From: a bacterium BMS3Bbin02 | GTDB taxonomy: Bacteria > Actinomycetota > Acidimicrobiia > Spongiisociales > UBA5794 | Length of the DNA: 13,179 nt | Assembly: GCA_002898115.1 (NCBI GenBank) | Contig: BDTL01000227.1 | Coordinates: forward strand, 1 to 13,179 | Direction of reading: 5' to 3' | Part shown: piece after piece, positions 5,885 through 12,483 of the stretch | Numbering within the stretch: the first letter of the stretch is position 1 | How the letters are laid out: each line of letters starts with the position of its first letter | The notes under the pieces: generated by a model | What the model was told of the DNA's origin: nothing | Seen by the model: only the letters and a program-made list of their open reading frames with translations | Database searches by the model: none | Translations under genes and position numbers: made by a program

Positions 5885-6784
5885 TCAGAGCAGGTCGCCG
5901 ACGGTGTCCATGTACCGGTTGACTGCATCCAAATGCTCCGCATTGGACGTTCCCGAGATGCGTTTGTGGTGGCCTACGTTGAACGCCGTGTTGAGGGTGA
6001 TGTGAGTCACCCCGAGGTTGAGCCATGCGGTGATCTCCTCGCACCACTGTTGCGGGGTGGACTCACCCATCGACACCCAGGCGTCGACACCGACGTCGTC
6101 GCGAGGGCGGCCAGCTTGTTCGACGAAGTCGCCGAGCTTCTGAATATCGTGTCGTGCGGCGTCGTCTGGCTGGTGATATAGGGTGATCCAGCCGTCGCCG
6201 TATCTGGCGGTGCGGCGCATCACACGGTCACCAGAACCTCCAAACCACAGCGGGATGGGTCGCTGAATCGGCATCGGGTTGATCCCAGCGTCGGGTATCT
6301 CATGCCATTCCCCGGAGAAGGAAACGTGAGGTTCTGTCCACAGACGCCGGAGGACCTCGGCCTGTTCGGAGCAACGCACACCGCGGTTGTCGAAGTCCTC
6401 GCCGAGACCCACGAACTCGACCGGATTCCAACCGGTTCCAACGCCGAGGCGCAGTCTCCCGCCGCTCAGTACATCCACCGAAGCCGCCTGGCTCGCCACG
6501 AGTGCCGTTTGGCGTTGCGGGAGAATGAGGACCTGTGTGGAGAACTCGATGGTGTCGGTGACGGCCGCGAGGTATCCGAAGAGGACGAACGTGTCATGAA
6601 ATGCGTCATCTGACGTGTACGGCCCGGACCATTCCGGCCGGCTCTCCATGTTCGCGCCGAGGACGTGATCGTAGGTCGCAACGTGTGAGTACCCGATACG
6701 CTCTGCTGCGCACACGAATTCACCAACCACGGCCGGGTCGGCACCGATATCTGTCTGCGGGATCGCAACACCAAGACGCGCCAC
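5885..6784 (-). CDS. LLM-class F420-dependent oxidoreductase
   Basis: This 299-residue protein belongs to the luciferase-like monooxygenase superfamily, in the branch that usually uses coenzyme F420. The start is GTG 6784, with AGGAG 5 nt upstream; the product begins MARLGVAIPQTDIGADP, the usual first strand. Further signs are ATYDHVLGAN (36-45), LAAVTDTIEFSTQVLILPQRQTALVASQAASVDVLSGGRLRLGVGTGWNPVEF (72-124), EVLRRLWTEPHVSFSGEWHEIP (143-164), and PIPLWFGGSGDRVMRRTARYGDGWI (177-200), the cofactor-binding TIM-barrel core. The length is normal for the family. It would catalyse hydride transfer between F420 and an unknown substrate in the cytosol; the sequence does not reveal which. It is a single-gene unit with its own -10 and runs towards, but is separated from, the toxin-antitoxin pair. 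Confidence 0.93.
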   Translation of the reverse strand: MARLGVAIPQTDIGADPAVVGEFVCAAERIGYSHVATYDHVLGANMESRPEWSGPYTSDDAFHDTFVLFGYLAAVTDTIEFSTQVLILPQRQTALVASQAASVDVLSGGRLRLGVGTGWNPVEFVGLGEDFDNRGVRCSEQAEVLRRLWTEPHVSFSGEWHEIPDAGINPMPIQRPIPLWFGGSGDRVMRRTARYGDGWITLYHQPDDAARHDIQKLGDFVEQAGRPRDDVGVDAWVSMGESTPQQWCEEITAWLNLGVTHITLNTAFNVGHHKRISGTSNAEHLDAVNRYMDTVGDLL

Positions 6785-6813
6785 ATGAACTCCTCATCAT
6801 CAACGAAGTGGCA

Positions 6814-6819
6814 ACCCTA
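6814..6819 (-). promoter_or_regulatory. -10 element of the oxidoreductase gene
   Basis: Minus strand TAGGGT (6819-6814) inside CGCTAGGGTTG fits the TAnnnT pattern. The start near 6807 gives a leader of about 23 nt including the Shine-Dalgarno GAGGAG. The same core, GCTAGGGT, recurs before the lipoprotein gene at 12381-12388. Confidence 0.4.
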
Positions 6820-6899
6820 GCGAAGGTCCGTATGTGTGATGGCACCTTCGGCGATACATCCGGTTCGGGTTCGTCGTCATGACGGTGAGGCGCGCCGGG

Positions 6900-6905
6900 T
6901 AAGGT
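6900..6905 (+). promoter_or_regulatory. -10 element of the ABM-fold gene
   Basis: TAAGGT ends 6 nt before the in-frame ATG at 6912, the leaderless geometry also seen at 2980 and 5819. If used, the protein would start at 6912 (115 residues); if translation instead starts at 6954, the leader is about 42 nt. The -35 region is poor. Confidence 0.35.
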
Positions 6906-6953
6906 GCCACGATGACACCCGATGGGGAAGCGCACGGAGAAGGGACGCTACAT

Positions 6954-7259
6954 ATGTCGAAAGTTTCAATGGTCGGCAAGATCACCTGCAAGGACGGCGA
7001 GGGCGACGCGATGGAGGCTGTCTTCGCAGACATGGCCGCCGCCTGCAAAGACGAGTCCGGGCTTGAGATCTACTCCTACCACCGTGGCGATGAGAACACG
7101 TACTGGTTCTTTGCGCTCATGACGGATCAGGAGGCCATGAAGGGTCACGGCCAAAACGATGCTATGAAACAAGCAATGGCTGCATTCGGATCGGTCATGG
7201 CGGCCCCACCCGAGATGCATGTGACGACCCCGGTCGTGGCGAACGGGTTTGATTGCTGA
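6954..7259 (+). CDS. Small ABM-fold (antibiotic biosynthesis monooxygenase-like) protein
   Basis: The product is 101 residues from ATG 6954, chosen because a purine-rich site (GAGAAGGGA, 6937-6945) precedes it and the domain begins right after (VSMVGKITCKDGEGDAMEAVFADMAAACKDESGLEIYSYHRGDENTYWFFALMTDQEAMKGH). This beta-alpha-beta ferredoxin-like pattern, with the G-L-x-x-Y motif and the F(W)-x-x-x-x-x-D-x-E-A-M-K-x-H helix, is typical of ABM/YgiN-like proteins, which work as dimers and include quinol oxygenases and heme-degrading enzymes as well as many of unknown activity. An in-frame ATG at 6912 would add MTPDGEAHGEGTLH and fits a leaderless promoter, so the start is unsettled. Two cysteines (ITCKDGE and AACKDES) and a terminal FDC are present; their role is unclear. 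Divergent from the oxidoreductase gene. Confidence 0.82.
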   Translation: MSKVSMVGKITCKDGEGDAMEAVFADMAAACKDESGLEIYSYHRGDENTYWFFALMTDQEAMKGHGQNDAMKQAMAAFGSVMAAPPEMHVTTPVVANGFDC

Positions 7260-7281
7260 ACCATTGCGCGACACCGCAGGC

Positions 7282-7337
7282 GGGTCGTCGGGTGATCGAT
7301 GGGGTGGGTCGCCCCGCGGTGGAGGGAGAGACGACCC
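7282..7337. terminator. GC-rich inverted repeats in a convergent gap
   Basis: GGGTCGTC (7282-7289) is complementary to GACGACCC (7330-7337), with a smaller GGGG/CCCC hairpin between them. They fill the 90-bp gap between the convergent stop codons of the ABM and MMPL genes. A bidirectional terminator is plausible, although no T-run is present. Confidence 0.35.
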
Positions 7338-7349
7338 AACCCTGTCGGG

Positions 7350-9668
7350 TCACAGCGCCGGTTCGACCGCCTCGGACTCCGGGGAGAGTGCTTGTTGATG
7401 GGCTGGCTCCACAACTAGGTTCGGGAGTATCCGGTTGAGCCAGCCAGGTATCCACCAGTTGTTGTCGCCCAGGAGCTCCATCGTTGCTGGCACGAGCAGC
7501 ATCCTCACCACCGTTGCATCGATGGCAACTGCCGCAGCAAGTCCCACTCCGAGGATCTTGACGGTCCTCAGGTCCTCAAGCATGAAGCTGCCGAACACGA
7601 ACACCATGATCAGGGCAGCCGCGGTAATGACCCGTGCGGTGGCTGTCAGCCCGTCCGCCACTGCCAGGCTGTTGTTGGCGGTGTTGTCGTACTCCTCGCG
7701 GATCCGTGTCAAGAGGAACACTTCGTAGTCCATCGAGAGTCCGAACACGATGGCGAACAACATCATCGGGATAAACGGTTCGATTGGTCCGGGCTCGATG
7801 CCGAGGATGGACCCTCCCCACCCCCACTGGAATATCGCAACAACGATTCCGTACGCGGCGCCGATTGCCAGCAGGTTCATCGACACTGCTTTGAGTGGCA
7901 CGAGCACAGACCGGAACACTGCCATCAAGAACAAGAACGAAATGAGAAGTACTGCTCCATAGAAGTACCAGATCCGTTGGGACAGGTAGTCCGAGAAGTC
8001 AAGGTTGGCGGCCACGGGGCCGGTGACCAGGATCTCCGTCCCAAGGGCCTCATCGATCTGCGGAACGACATTGTCTCGCAGCTCGTGGAGGAGGTCCGCG
8101 GTCGCCTGATCCTGAGGGGAAGTCTCGGGGATCACCTGCCACAGCACAGCGGTCGGCTGCTGCGGGTCGTTGGGGATGCCCGGTGATGTCTGGGCAACAC
8201 CCTCGACTTGCTGAAGGGTTTTGCCCACCGCCTGGATCTCCACAAGATTGGCGCCGGCGGGGAGTTCGGTGACAAGGATCAGTGGTCCGTTCGCCCCAGG
8301 ACCGAAGCCGTCCTCGAGCAGGTCGTATGCCTGTCTTGTCGTGGTCCCATCCGGATCATTGCCCGCATCGGCGAACCCGAGCTGTATGGAAAACACGGGG
8401 ATGGCCACGATCAGGAGTAGCAACGTTGCTGAAACCGTGATGACGACTGCCCTCCGCTGGACGAACCGGCTCCACCGGTACCAAGCGGTTTCCTCCGTCA
8501 CCTTTTCCGATGTCAGTTTGATGGTCTTGTTGAGGGGCCCCTTGAAGCGGCCAGCGATAACAACGATCACGGCAAGCACCGCAGCGAACCGCAGAGCGGG
8601 GATGTCGAGGGCGACGCCGCCAAGTGCGATCGCGGCGAGCAGCGATCCAATGAGGCCACTCCGACGAGTGATCTGAATGCGTTTGCCCGCGAGACCGATG
8701 AGGGCGGGCAGCAGCGTCACCGACGCGATCATCGTGAGCATCACGGTCGTTGCGGCTGCGAAAGCGAGCCCTGTTACGAACGTGATGCCCATGAGCAACA
8801 TGCCCAACAGCGACACAACAACGGTGACGCCGGCAAAGAGAACCGCACGTCCGGCTGTATCGAGAGAGGCAGCTACTGATTCAGCGACTGACTCTCCGCC
8901 GGCGAGGTGCTCCTGGTATCTGGTCACGATGAACAGGGCATAGTCGATGCCGACACCGAGGCCGATCATGATGCCGATGGTCGCAGCAAAGTCGGGCATC
9001 TCGATGATGTTGCTCAGCAATGCTGTTGTGAGGACGCCCGTGCCGACGCCGGCAAGTGCCGTTGCAATCGGGAGACCCATTGCAAGGACTGAGCCGAACG
9101 AGACAATCAAGACGAAGATCGCGAACGCGAGGCCGAGCATTTCTGAGTTTGGTGGTTCGCGAAAGCGGAACATGTCTCCGCCAAGTGCGATCTCGATCCC
9201 GTCGATGTCAGGGGCGAGGCGAGTGATCTCGTCCCCGATCCGCGCACCGTCATCCGTGCTGGTACCCGCTTCGAGTACGAGCTGGGCGAACGCCACGTTC
9301 CCCGCGTCGTCGCCGCTTGTCGAGATCTGGCTAGCGCCGATCGGAGAGTAAGGACTCATGACATTGATGACACCATCGATCTCCTTGGTGGCTTCAAAGA
9401 GGTCAGACATGGCCGACTGCACCGCGGGGTTATTGACGCCCTGATCTGCCCTGAACACGATTGTTCCTGAGTCTCCGCCTGCGCTGGGAAAGTCCGCCGT
9501 GAGGAGTTCGAGACCCGCACTACTTTCCGAGGCCGGTGCTGTGATAGTGGACGTGAAAGCAGGGCCGATGCCGATCATGGCGCCGGCAAGTATTGCTACT
9601 GTCACCAGCCAGGCAGCGATGAAGCGCTTGGGATGAGATGCAGCGAAATGACCGAGTCGGGCAAGCAT
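7350..9668 (-). CDS. MMPL family (RND superfamily) membrane transporter
   Basis: The 772-residue protein starts at ATG 9668, with AGGAGA 7-8 nt upstream; an in-frame extension to 10028 is rejected because it covers the tetR gene and reads as Arg/Pro-rich shadow sequence. It has the MmpL plan twice over: a first helix (about 16-36), an outer domain of roughly 140 residues, five helices (175-325), a central loop, then a second helix (408-427), outer domain and five helices (565-735). The proton-relay Asp-Tyr pairs are visible in GLGVGIDYALFIVTRYQEHL (Asp242-Tyr243) and FGLSMDYEVFLLTRIREEY (Asp647-Tyr648). Such proteins use the proton gradient to export lipids, hydrophobic compounds or drugs. 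Between the halves are two additional hydrophobic stretches (about 339-356 and 358-374), not part of the standard 12-helix layout. Divergent from and probably repressed by the neighbouring TetR protein. Confidence 0.94.
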   Translation of the reverse strand: MLARLGHFAASHPKRFIAAWLVTVAILAGAMIGIGPAFTSTITAPASESSAGLELLTADFPSAGGDSGTIVFRADQGVNNPAVQSAMSDLFEATKEIDGVINVMSPYSPIGASQISTSGDDAGNVAFAQLVLEAGTSTDDGARIGDEITRLAPDIDGIEIALGGDMFRFREPPNSEMLGLAFAIFVLIVSFGSVLAMGLPIATALAGVGTGVLTTALLSNIIEMPDFAATIGIMIGLGVGIDYALFIVTRYQEHLAGGESVAESVAASLDTAGRAVLFAGVTVVVSLLGMLLMGITFVTGLAFAAATTVMLTMIASVTLLPALIGLAGKRIQITRRSGLIGSLLAAIALGGVALDIPALRFAAVLAVIVVIAGRFKGPLNKTIKLTSEKVTEETAWYRWSRFVQRRAVVITVSATLLLLIVAIPVFSIQLGFADAGNDPDGTTTRQAYDLLEDGFGPGANGPLILVTELPAGANLVEIQAVGKTLQQVEGVAQTSPGIPNDPQQPTAVLWQVIPETSPQDQATADLLHELRDNVVPQIDEALGTEILVTGPVAANLDFSDYLSQRIWYFYGAVLLISFLFLMAVFRSVLVPLKAVSMNLLAIGAAYGIVVAIFQWGWGGSILGIEPGPIEPFIPMMLFAIVFGLSMDYEVFLLTRIREEYDNTANNSLAVADGLTATARVITAAALIMVFVFGSFMLEDLRTVKILGVGLAAAVAIDATVVRMLLVPATMELLGDNNWWIPGWLNRILPNLVVEPAHQQALSPESEAVEPAL

Positions 9669-9683
9669 TGTAATTCTCCTAGA

Positions 9684-9720
9684 TGAGACATTATGACTTA
9701 TGTGAGACATAGTGTACCAT
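9684..9720. promoter_or_regulatory. Shared MMPL/tetR divergent promoter-operator region
   Basis: The 68-bp gap has overlapping divergent promoters. For the transporter (minus) -10 CATAAT (9695-9690) lies 17 bp from a weak -35 GGTACA (9718-9713); for tetR (plus) TTATGA (9691-9696) is 18 bp from TACCAT (9715-9720). In both spacers lies the palindrome TATGTGAGACATA (9699-9711, 5-bp arms around GAG). TGAGACAT occurs twice in direct orientation at 9684-9691 and 9703-9710, 19 bp apart. The palindrome is the most likely TetR operator. Confidence 0.55.
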
Positions 9721-9736
9721 ATGTTTGGAGGTCGAT

Positions 9737-10321
9737 ATGAAGAATTCTGACAAGAGTACGAATCCCCAGGTGCGCCGCACGCACGACCTGATGCTGGACG
9801 CTGCAGGTTCGCTTCTTTCCCTGGGAGGCCCCGAAGCAGTGACGCACCTGCGGGTCGCCGCGGAGGCGGGTGTTGCCAGAGCAACCGTCTATCGCCACTG
9901 GCCGAATCGTGCCGACATCCTGCTTGATCTCCTACGCAGGGGAGCAAACCTGGATCTCGTCCCTCCCGCCGCGGATCTGGCGATCGAGGAACGTGTCGCT
10001 GGTGTACTACGTGGTTTCGCCGGCGCACTCAACGGGCAGAGCGGTCAGACCCTGAGCGCGATGATTGGACTCGCCGAGTGGGATGACGATGTGTTCGCCG
10101 CTCTCGAGCGGATGACACAGTTCGGCCCGAAGATGCTTCGAAACGTGCTCGCCGCCTGTGTCGAAGCAGGCGAGTTGGTCGCCGACACGGATCTCGACCT
10201 TCTCGCCGATCGGCTGATCGGCCCGCTCTACCTCAGGCGTCTTTTGTACCACGATGAAATCACGGACACATATGTTGAGGCGCTTGTCGCGGCCACTCTT
10301 GTGCCCCAGGTCCCGATCTGA
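9737..10321 (+). CDS. TetR family repressor
   Basis: This 194-residue transcriptional repressor is read from ATG 9737, which has GGAGG (9727-9731) 5 nt upstream; a TTG at 9725 is less likely because it overlaps that site. The N-terminal TetR domain covers about residues 12-70: RRTHDLMLDAAGSLLSLGGPEAVTHLRVAAEAGVARATVYRHWPNRADILLDLL, with the helix-turn-helix at 38-57. The rest is the variable all-helical ligand and dimer domain (GLAEWDDDVFAALERM; LLADRLIGPLYLRRLLYHDEITDTYVEALV), of the TetR_C type common in actinobacteria. The divergent position next to the MMPL exporter and the palindrome between them suggest that it represses the exporter and itself until a substrate-like ligand binds. Confidence 0.93.
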   Translation: MKNSDKSTNPQVRRTHDLMLDAAGSLLSLGGPEAVTHLRVAAEAGVARATVYRHWPNRADILLDLLRRGANLDLVPPAADLAIEERVAGVLRGFAGALNGQSGQTLSAMIGLAEWDDDVFAALERMTQFGPKMLRNVLAACVEAGELVADTDLDLLADRLIGPLYLRRLLYHDEITDTYVEALVAATLVPQVPI

Positions 10322-10377
10322 AGCGGCCCCGTTTTCAGTGGTGCACGGGTATCGATGTATCGACTACAAATTGTCGT

Positions 10378-10407
10378 TTGACCTGGCGGAGCTGACGCAG
10401 GTACGCT
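10378..10407 (+). promoter_or_regulatory. Promoter of the metalloprotease gene
   Basis: TTGACC (10378-10383) and TACGCT (10402-10407) are 18 bp apart. The predicted start near 10414 precedes the Shine-Dalgarno TAAGGAG (10422-10428) and ATG 10434. The -35 is good (5 of 6 to TTGACA), while the -10 keeps only the TA...T frame. Confidence 0.5.
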
Positions 10408-10433
10408 GCCTGGCGACTCGGTAAGGAGTTGTC

Positions 10434-12167
10434 ATGCGTCGTGTAGCGTCGCTGTTCTCTGTTTCGCTGGCGCTCGTGGTCTTTGCATCGTCGGCGATCG
10501 CCGAGAGTGGCCCGGACGATCTAGAGACACCCTGGGACTACTCCGGCGACATACAGCGCACCCCCGAGATTCCTCTTTCGTCAGATTCCATCGATCCGTT
10601 TGCGTGGGACCCGCTCTATCTCATTGGCGCCGAATGGGTACGTGAGAACTCGATCGGCACCGATGTGCTCGAAGTCTGGATCTGCGAACCCGGCGGGGTC
10701 CAGCTTGGTGCAACGCTGACCGACACAGTCTCAATACTGAGCGGCGGAGTCGGTGCCTACTACGACGAAATCTCGGGCGGTAAATACGCCATCGACTTCG
10801 TCGAAGGCGGCATTGTGATGGTTCCTGATAGCAACCTATGCATGCCCGCGGTGCAGGAAGCCGCCGTGTCCAACCCCGCCGTTTCGTCGGGAGCGGTGGT
10901 CGTCGTTGCAGGTACGGGCAGTGGTGGATATGCGTCGATCCTCGCGGGGACGTGCGGCGGTTGCGGGTTTCCCACCAACGAGCGGATAGCTGTGGTCGGC
11001 GGTGGCGCAGTCACCCAAACGTCCCAAGGCATTCCCGACATGCAAACGACAACACACGAAATTGGGCACATGCTCCAGTTCCCACATTCGTACACCGGAG
11101 TCTCGGACTCCGAGTACGACAACCCCAGCGATTTTATGAGCGGAAATGTTCTTCCGAACGGCAGTATTTCGTTCTTCCCCTATCTAACGCTCGCGGCCAA
11201 TCGTTACGCGGCCGGGTGGATCGACCCATCCGACGTCCTTGTTGTCAAGACCGCCGACGACGAACAATCGCTTGAGCTGGTGACCTACGACCGCACCGGT
11301 ACAAAGATGGTGGCCTTTGCGCCCGATCCAACGGTCTGGATTTCGATCGAAACGCGCCAGACACGCCCATGGGATCCAATACCTTCCGAATACGAAGGTG
11401 TCGCGGTTCACATCATCACTCAAAGGCCCGGCTCTTGTAACACCACCGGCTATGGGTGGTGTTTCGGGGTCTCCCGTCGCCAGCAACAGGGAGTAATCGC
11501 GCCGCGTACGACGGAGCATATCCTCGGCGTGGGTGAGTATCTGGAAGTGGGCGGATTCACTCTTGAGGTACTCGAGAGAACCTCCGACGGGTACAGCGTG
11601 GCGATCAATGCCGGCGTCCCTCGGTTCACCGACGTCCCCGGAAGTCACACATTTGCCACCGCCATTGAATGGATGGCGGATCGGGGGATCACCAAGGGGT
11701 GTAACCCGTCCGACGGTAACACCAAGTTCTGTCCCGACGCGGTGGTGACGCGAGGACAGATGGCGGCGTTCCTGGTGCGTGCGCTAGGCCTGTCTGCAAG
11801 CCTCGACAACCCGTTCACCGATGACGATGATTCGGTCTTCGAAGCGGACATTGAGAAACTCGCTGCGGCTGGCATCACCCGAGGCTGTAACCCGGCGGAG
11901 GGGAACACAAAGTTCTGTCCCGATGGCAAGGTGACCCGGGAACAGATGGCTGCATTCCTGGTGCGTGCGCTGGGGTATATCGACGACGGCGGTGGAGACC
12001 TGTTCATTGACGACGACTTCAGCATTTTCGAGGGTGCGATCGATCGCATGGCAACCGCAGGTGTGACAAAGGGGTGCAACCCGCCGACCAACGATCGATT
12101 CTGTCCCACCGACTACGTGACACGTGGCCAGATGGCCGCATTCCTGTCCAGGGCCCTGGGTGGATAG
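10434..12167 (+). CDS. Exported zinc metalloprotease with three SLH-like repeats
   Basis: The 577-residue protein begins at ATG 10434 with a signal peptide (MRRVASLFSVSLALVVFASSAIA, likely cut after Ala23). The catalytic region holds HEIGHMLQFPH (His208, Glu209, His212, His218), the HExxHxxxxxH zinc motif of metzincins, and PSDFMSGN (Met235), a probable Met-turn, so it should hydrolyse peptide bonds outside the cell. A beta-rich section (about 265-395) follows. The C-terminus carries three S-layer-homology-like repeats (about 397-452, 459-514 and 522-577): FTDVPGSHTFATAIEWMADRGI, then ITKGCNP...KFCPD..VTRGQMAAFLVRALG. Each contains a Cys pair (423/433, 485/495, 549/557), which could form disulphides. 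SLH repeats bind cell-wall polymers, so a wall-attached protease is inferred. There is no propeptide with a clear cysteine switch. Single-gene unit. Confidence 0.9.
   Translation: MRRVASLFSVSLALVVFASSAIAESGPDDLETPWDYSGDIQRTPEIPLSSDSIDPFAWDPLYLIGAEWVRENSIGTDVLEVWICEPGGVQLGATLTDTVSILSGGVGAYYDEISGGKYAIDFVEGGIVMVPDSNLCMPAVQEAAVSNPAVSSGAVVVVAGTGSGGYASILAGTCGGCGFPTNERIAVVGGGAVTQTSQGIPDMQTTTHEIGHMLQFPHSYTGVSDSEYDNPSDFMSGNVLPNGSISFFPYLTLAANRYAAGWIDPSDVLVVKTADDEQSLELVTYDRTGTKMVAFAPDPTVWISIETRQTRPWDPIPSEYEGVAVHIITQRPGSCNTTGYGWCFGVSRRQQQGVIAPRTTEHILGVGEYLEVGGFTLEVLERTSDGYSVAINAGVPRFTDVPGSHTFATAIEWMADRGITKGCNPSDGNTKFCPDAVVTRGQMAAFLVRALGLSASLDNPFTDDDDSVFEADIEKLAAAGITRGCNPAEGNTKFCPDGKVTREQMAAFLVRALGYIDDGGGDLFIDDDFSIFEGAIDRMATAGVTKGCNPPTNDRFCPTDYVTRGQMAAFLSRALGG
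11619..12164 (+). repeat. Three SLH-like repeats within the protease
   Basis: At protein level the repeats share G-[IV]-T-[KR]-G-C-N-P, F-C-P, V-T-R-[GE]-Q-M-A-A-F-L and end in RALG. The DNA is only moderately similar between copies, so the duplication is old. Repeat 3 is shortest between its two Cys residues. Confidence 0.75.
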
Positions 12168-12382
12168 CTAGACGGACGCTCCATAGACGCCTCTTTCCCG
12201 CAGGGTGCAAGCTCCTCTATCGGGCTGTCTATTCGAAAGGGTCAAGTCCGGATCTTCAATGTGATCGAGGATGGGTTGTGGGATCGGCGTCTTTGGCGAT
12301 TGGCGGCGAGACCCTAGGTTCTGTCCAAAGCAGACATATCGGGTGGGGCTGGAAATTGTACCGATCCACGGAGCCCCTCTGC
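12168..12382. other. Non-coding gap after the protease gene
   Basis: With the leader that follows it forms a 316-nt gap. Short open frames (for example 12271-12468) have no ribosome binding site and no protein-like pattern. No strong terminator hairpin was found after TAG 12165-12167. Confidence 0.5.
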
Positions 12383-12388
12383 TAGGGT
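12383..12388 (+). promoter_or_regulatory. -10 element of the lipoprotein gene
   Basis: TAGGGT in the context GCTAGGGTCG matches the -10 of the oxidoreductase gene. The start near 12395 would give a leader of about 90 nt that contains the two paired stems described next. The best -35-like sequences upstream (TTGTAC 12356-12361) are at a poor distance (21 bp). Confidence 0.35.
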
Positions 12389-12411
12389 CGATCTACCGAT
12401 GGGCTGGGCAA

Positions 12412-12462
12412 TGTTGCCGTCTGTCCGCGTGGGCGAGCCGGCAACACCGACGTTCCGGACAG
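12412..12462 (+). ncRNA. Candidate pseudoknot in the lipoprotein leader
   Basis: Two perfect stems interlock: TGTTGCCG (12412-12419) with CGGCAACA (12439-12446), and CTGTCCG (12421-12427) with CGGACAG (12456-12462). The order 5'A-5'B-3'A-3'B is that of an H-type pseudoknot, with linkers of 1, 11 and 9 nt. The alternative reading is two mutually exclusive hairpins. It ends 7 nt before the Shine-Dalgarno GGAGG (12470-12474), so either form could affect translation. Pairing is seen; a regulatory role is inferred. Confidence 0.35.
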
Positions 12463-12483
12463 TATTAGTGGAGGAGTCAATCT

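Noticed and set aside
5820..6047. 76-residue N-terminal extension of the antitoxin
   Set aside because: It covers the end of the oxidoreductase gene and the toxin-antitoxin promoter, and its composition is that of a frame shadow.
7425..7440. TGAGCCAGCCAGGT occurring here and at 5868-5881
   Set aside because: One copy is inside the MMPL coding sequence and the other in a gene gap; a single 14-nt match with no other copies looks coincidental.
9669..10028. 120-residue N-terminal extension of the MMPL frame
   Set aside because: It overlaps the tetR gene and shared promoter, is Arg/Pro/His-rich, and the start at 9668 has a good Shine-Dalgarno site directly before the first membrane helix.
12271..12468. 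65-residue plus-strand open frame
   Set aside because: No ribosome binding site, atypical composition, and it runs through the predicted lipoprotein promoter and leader.
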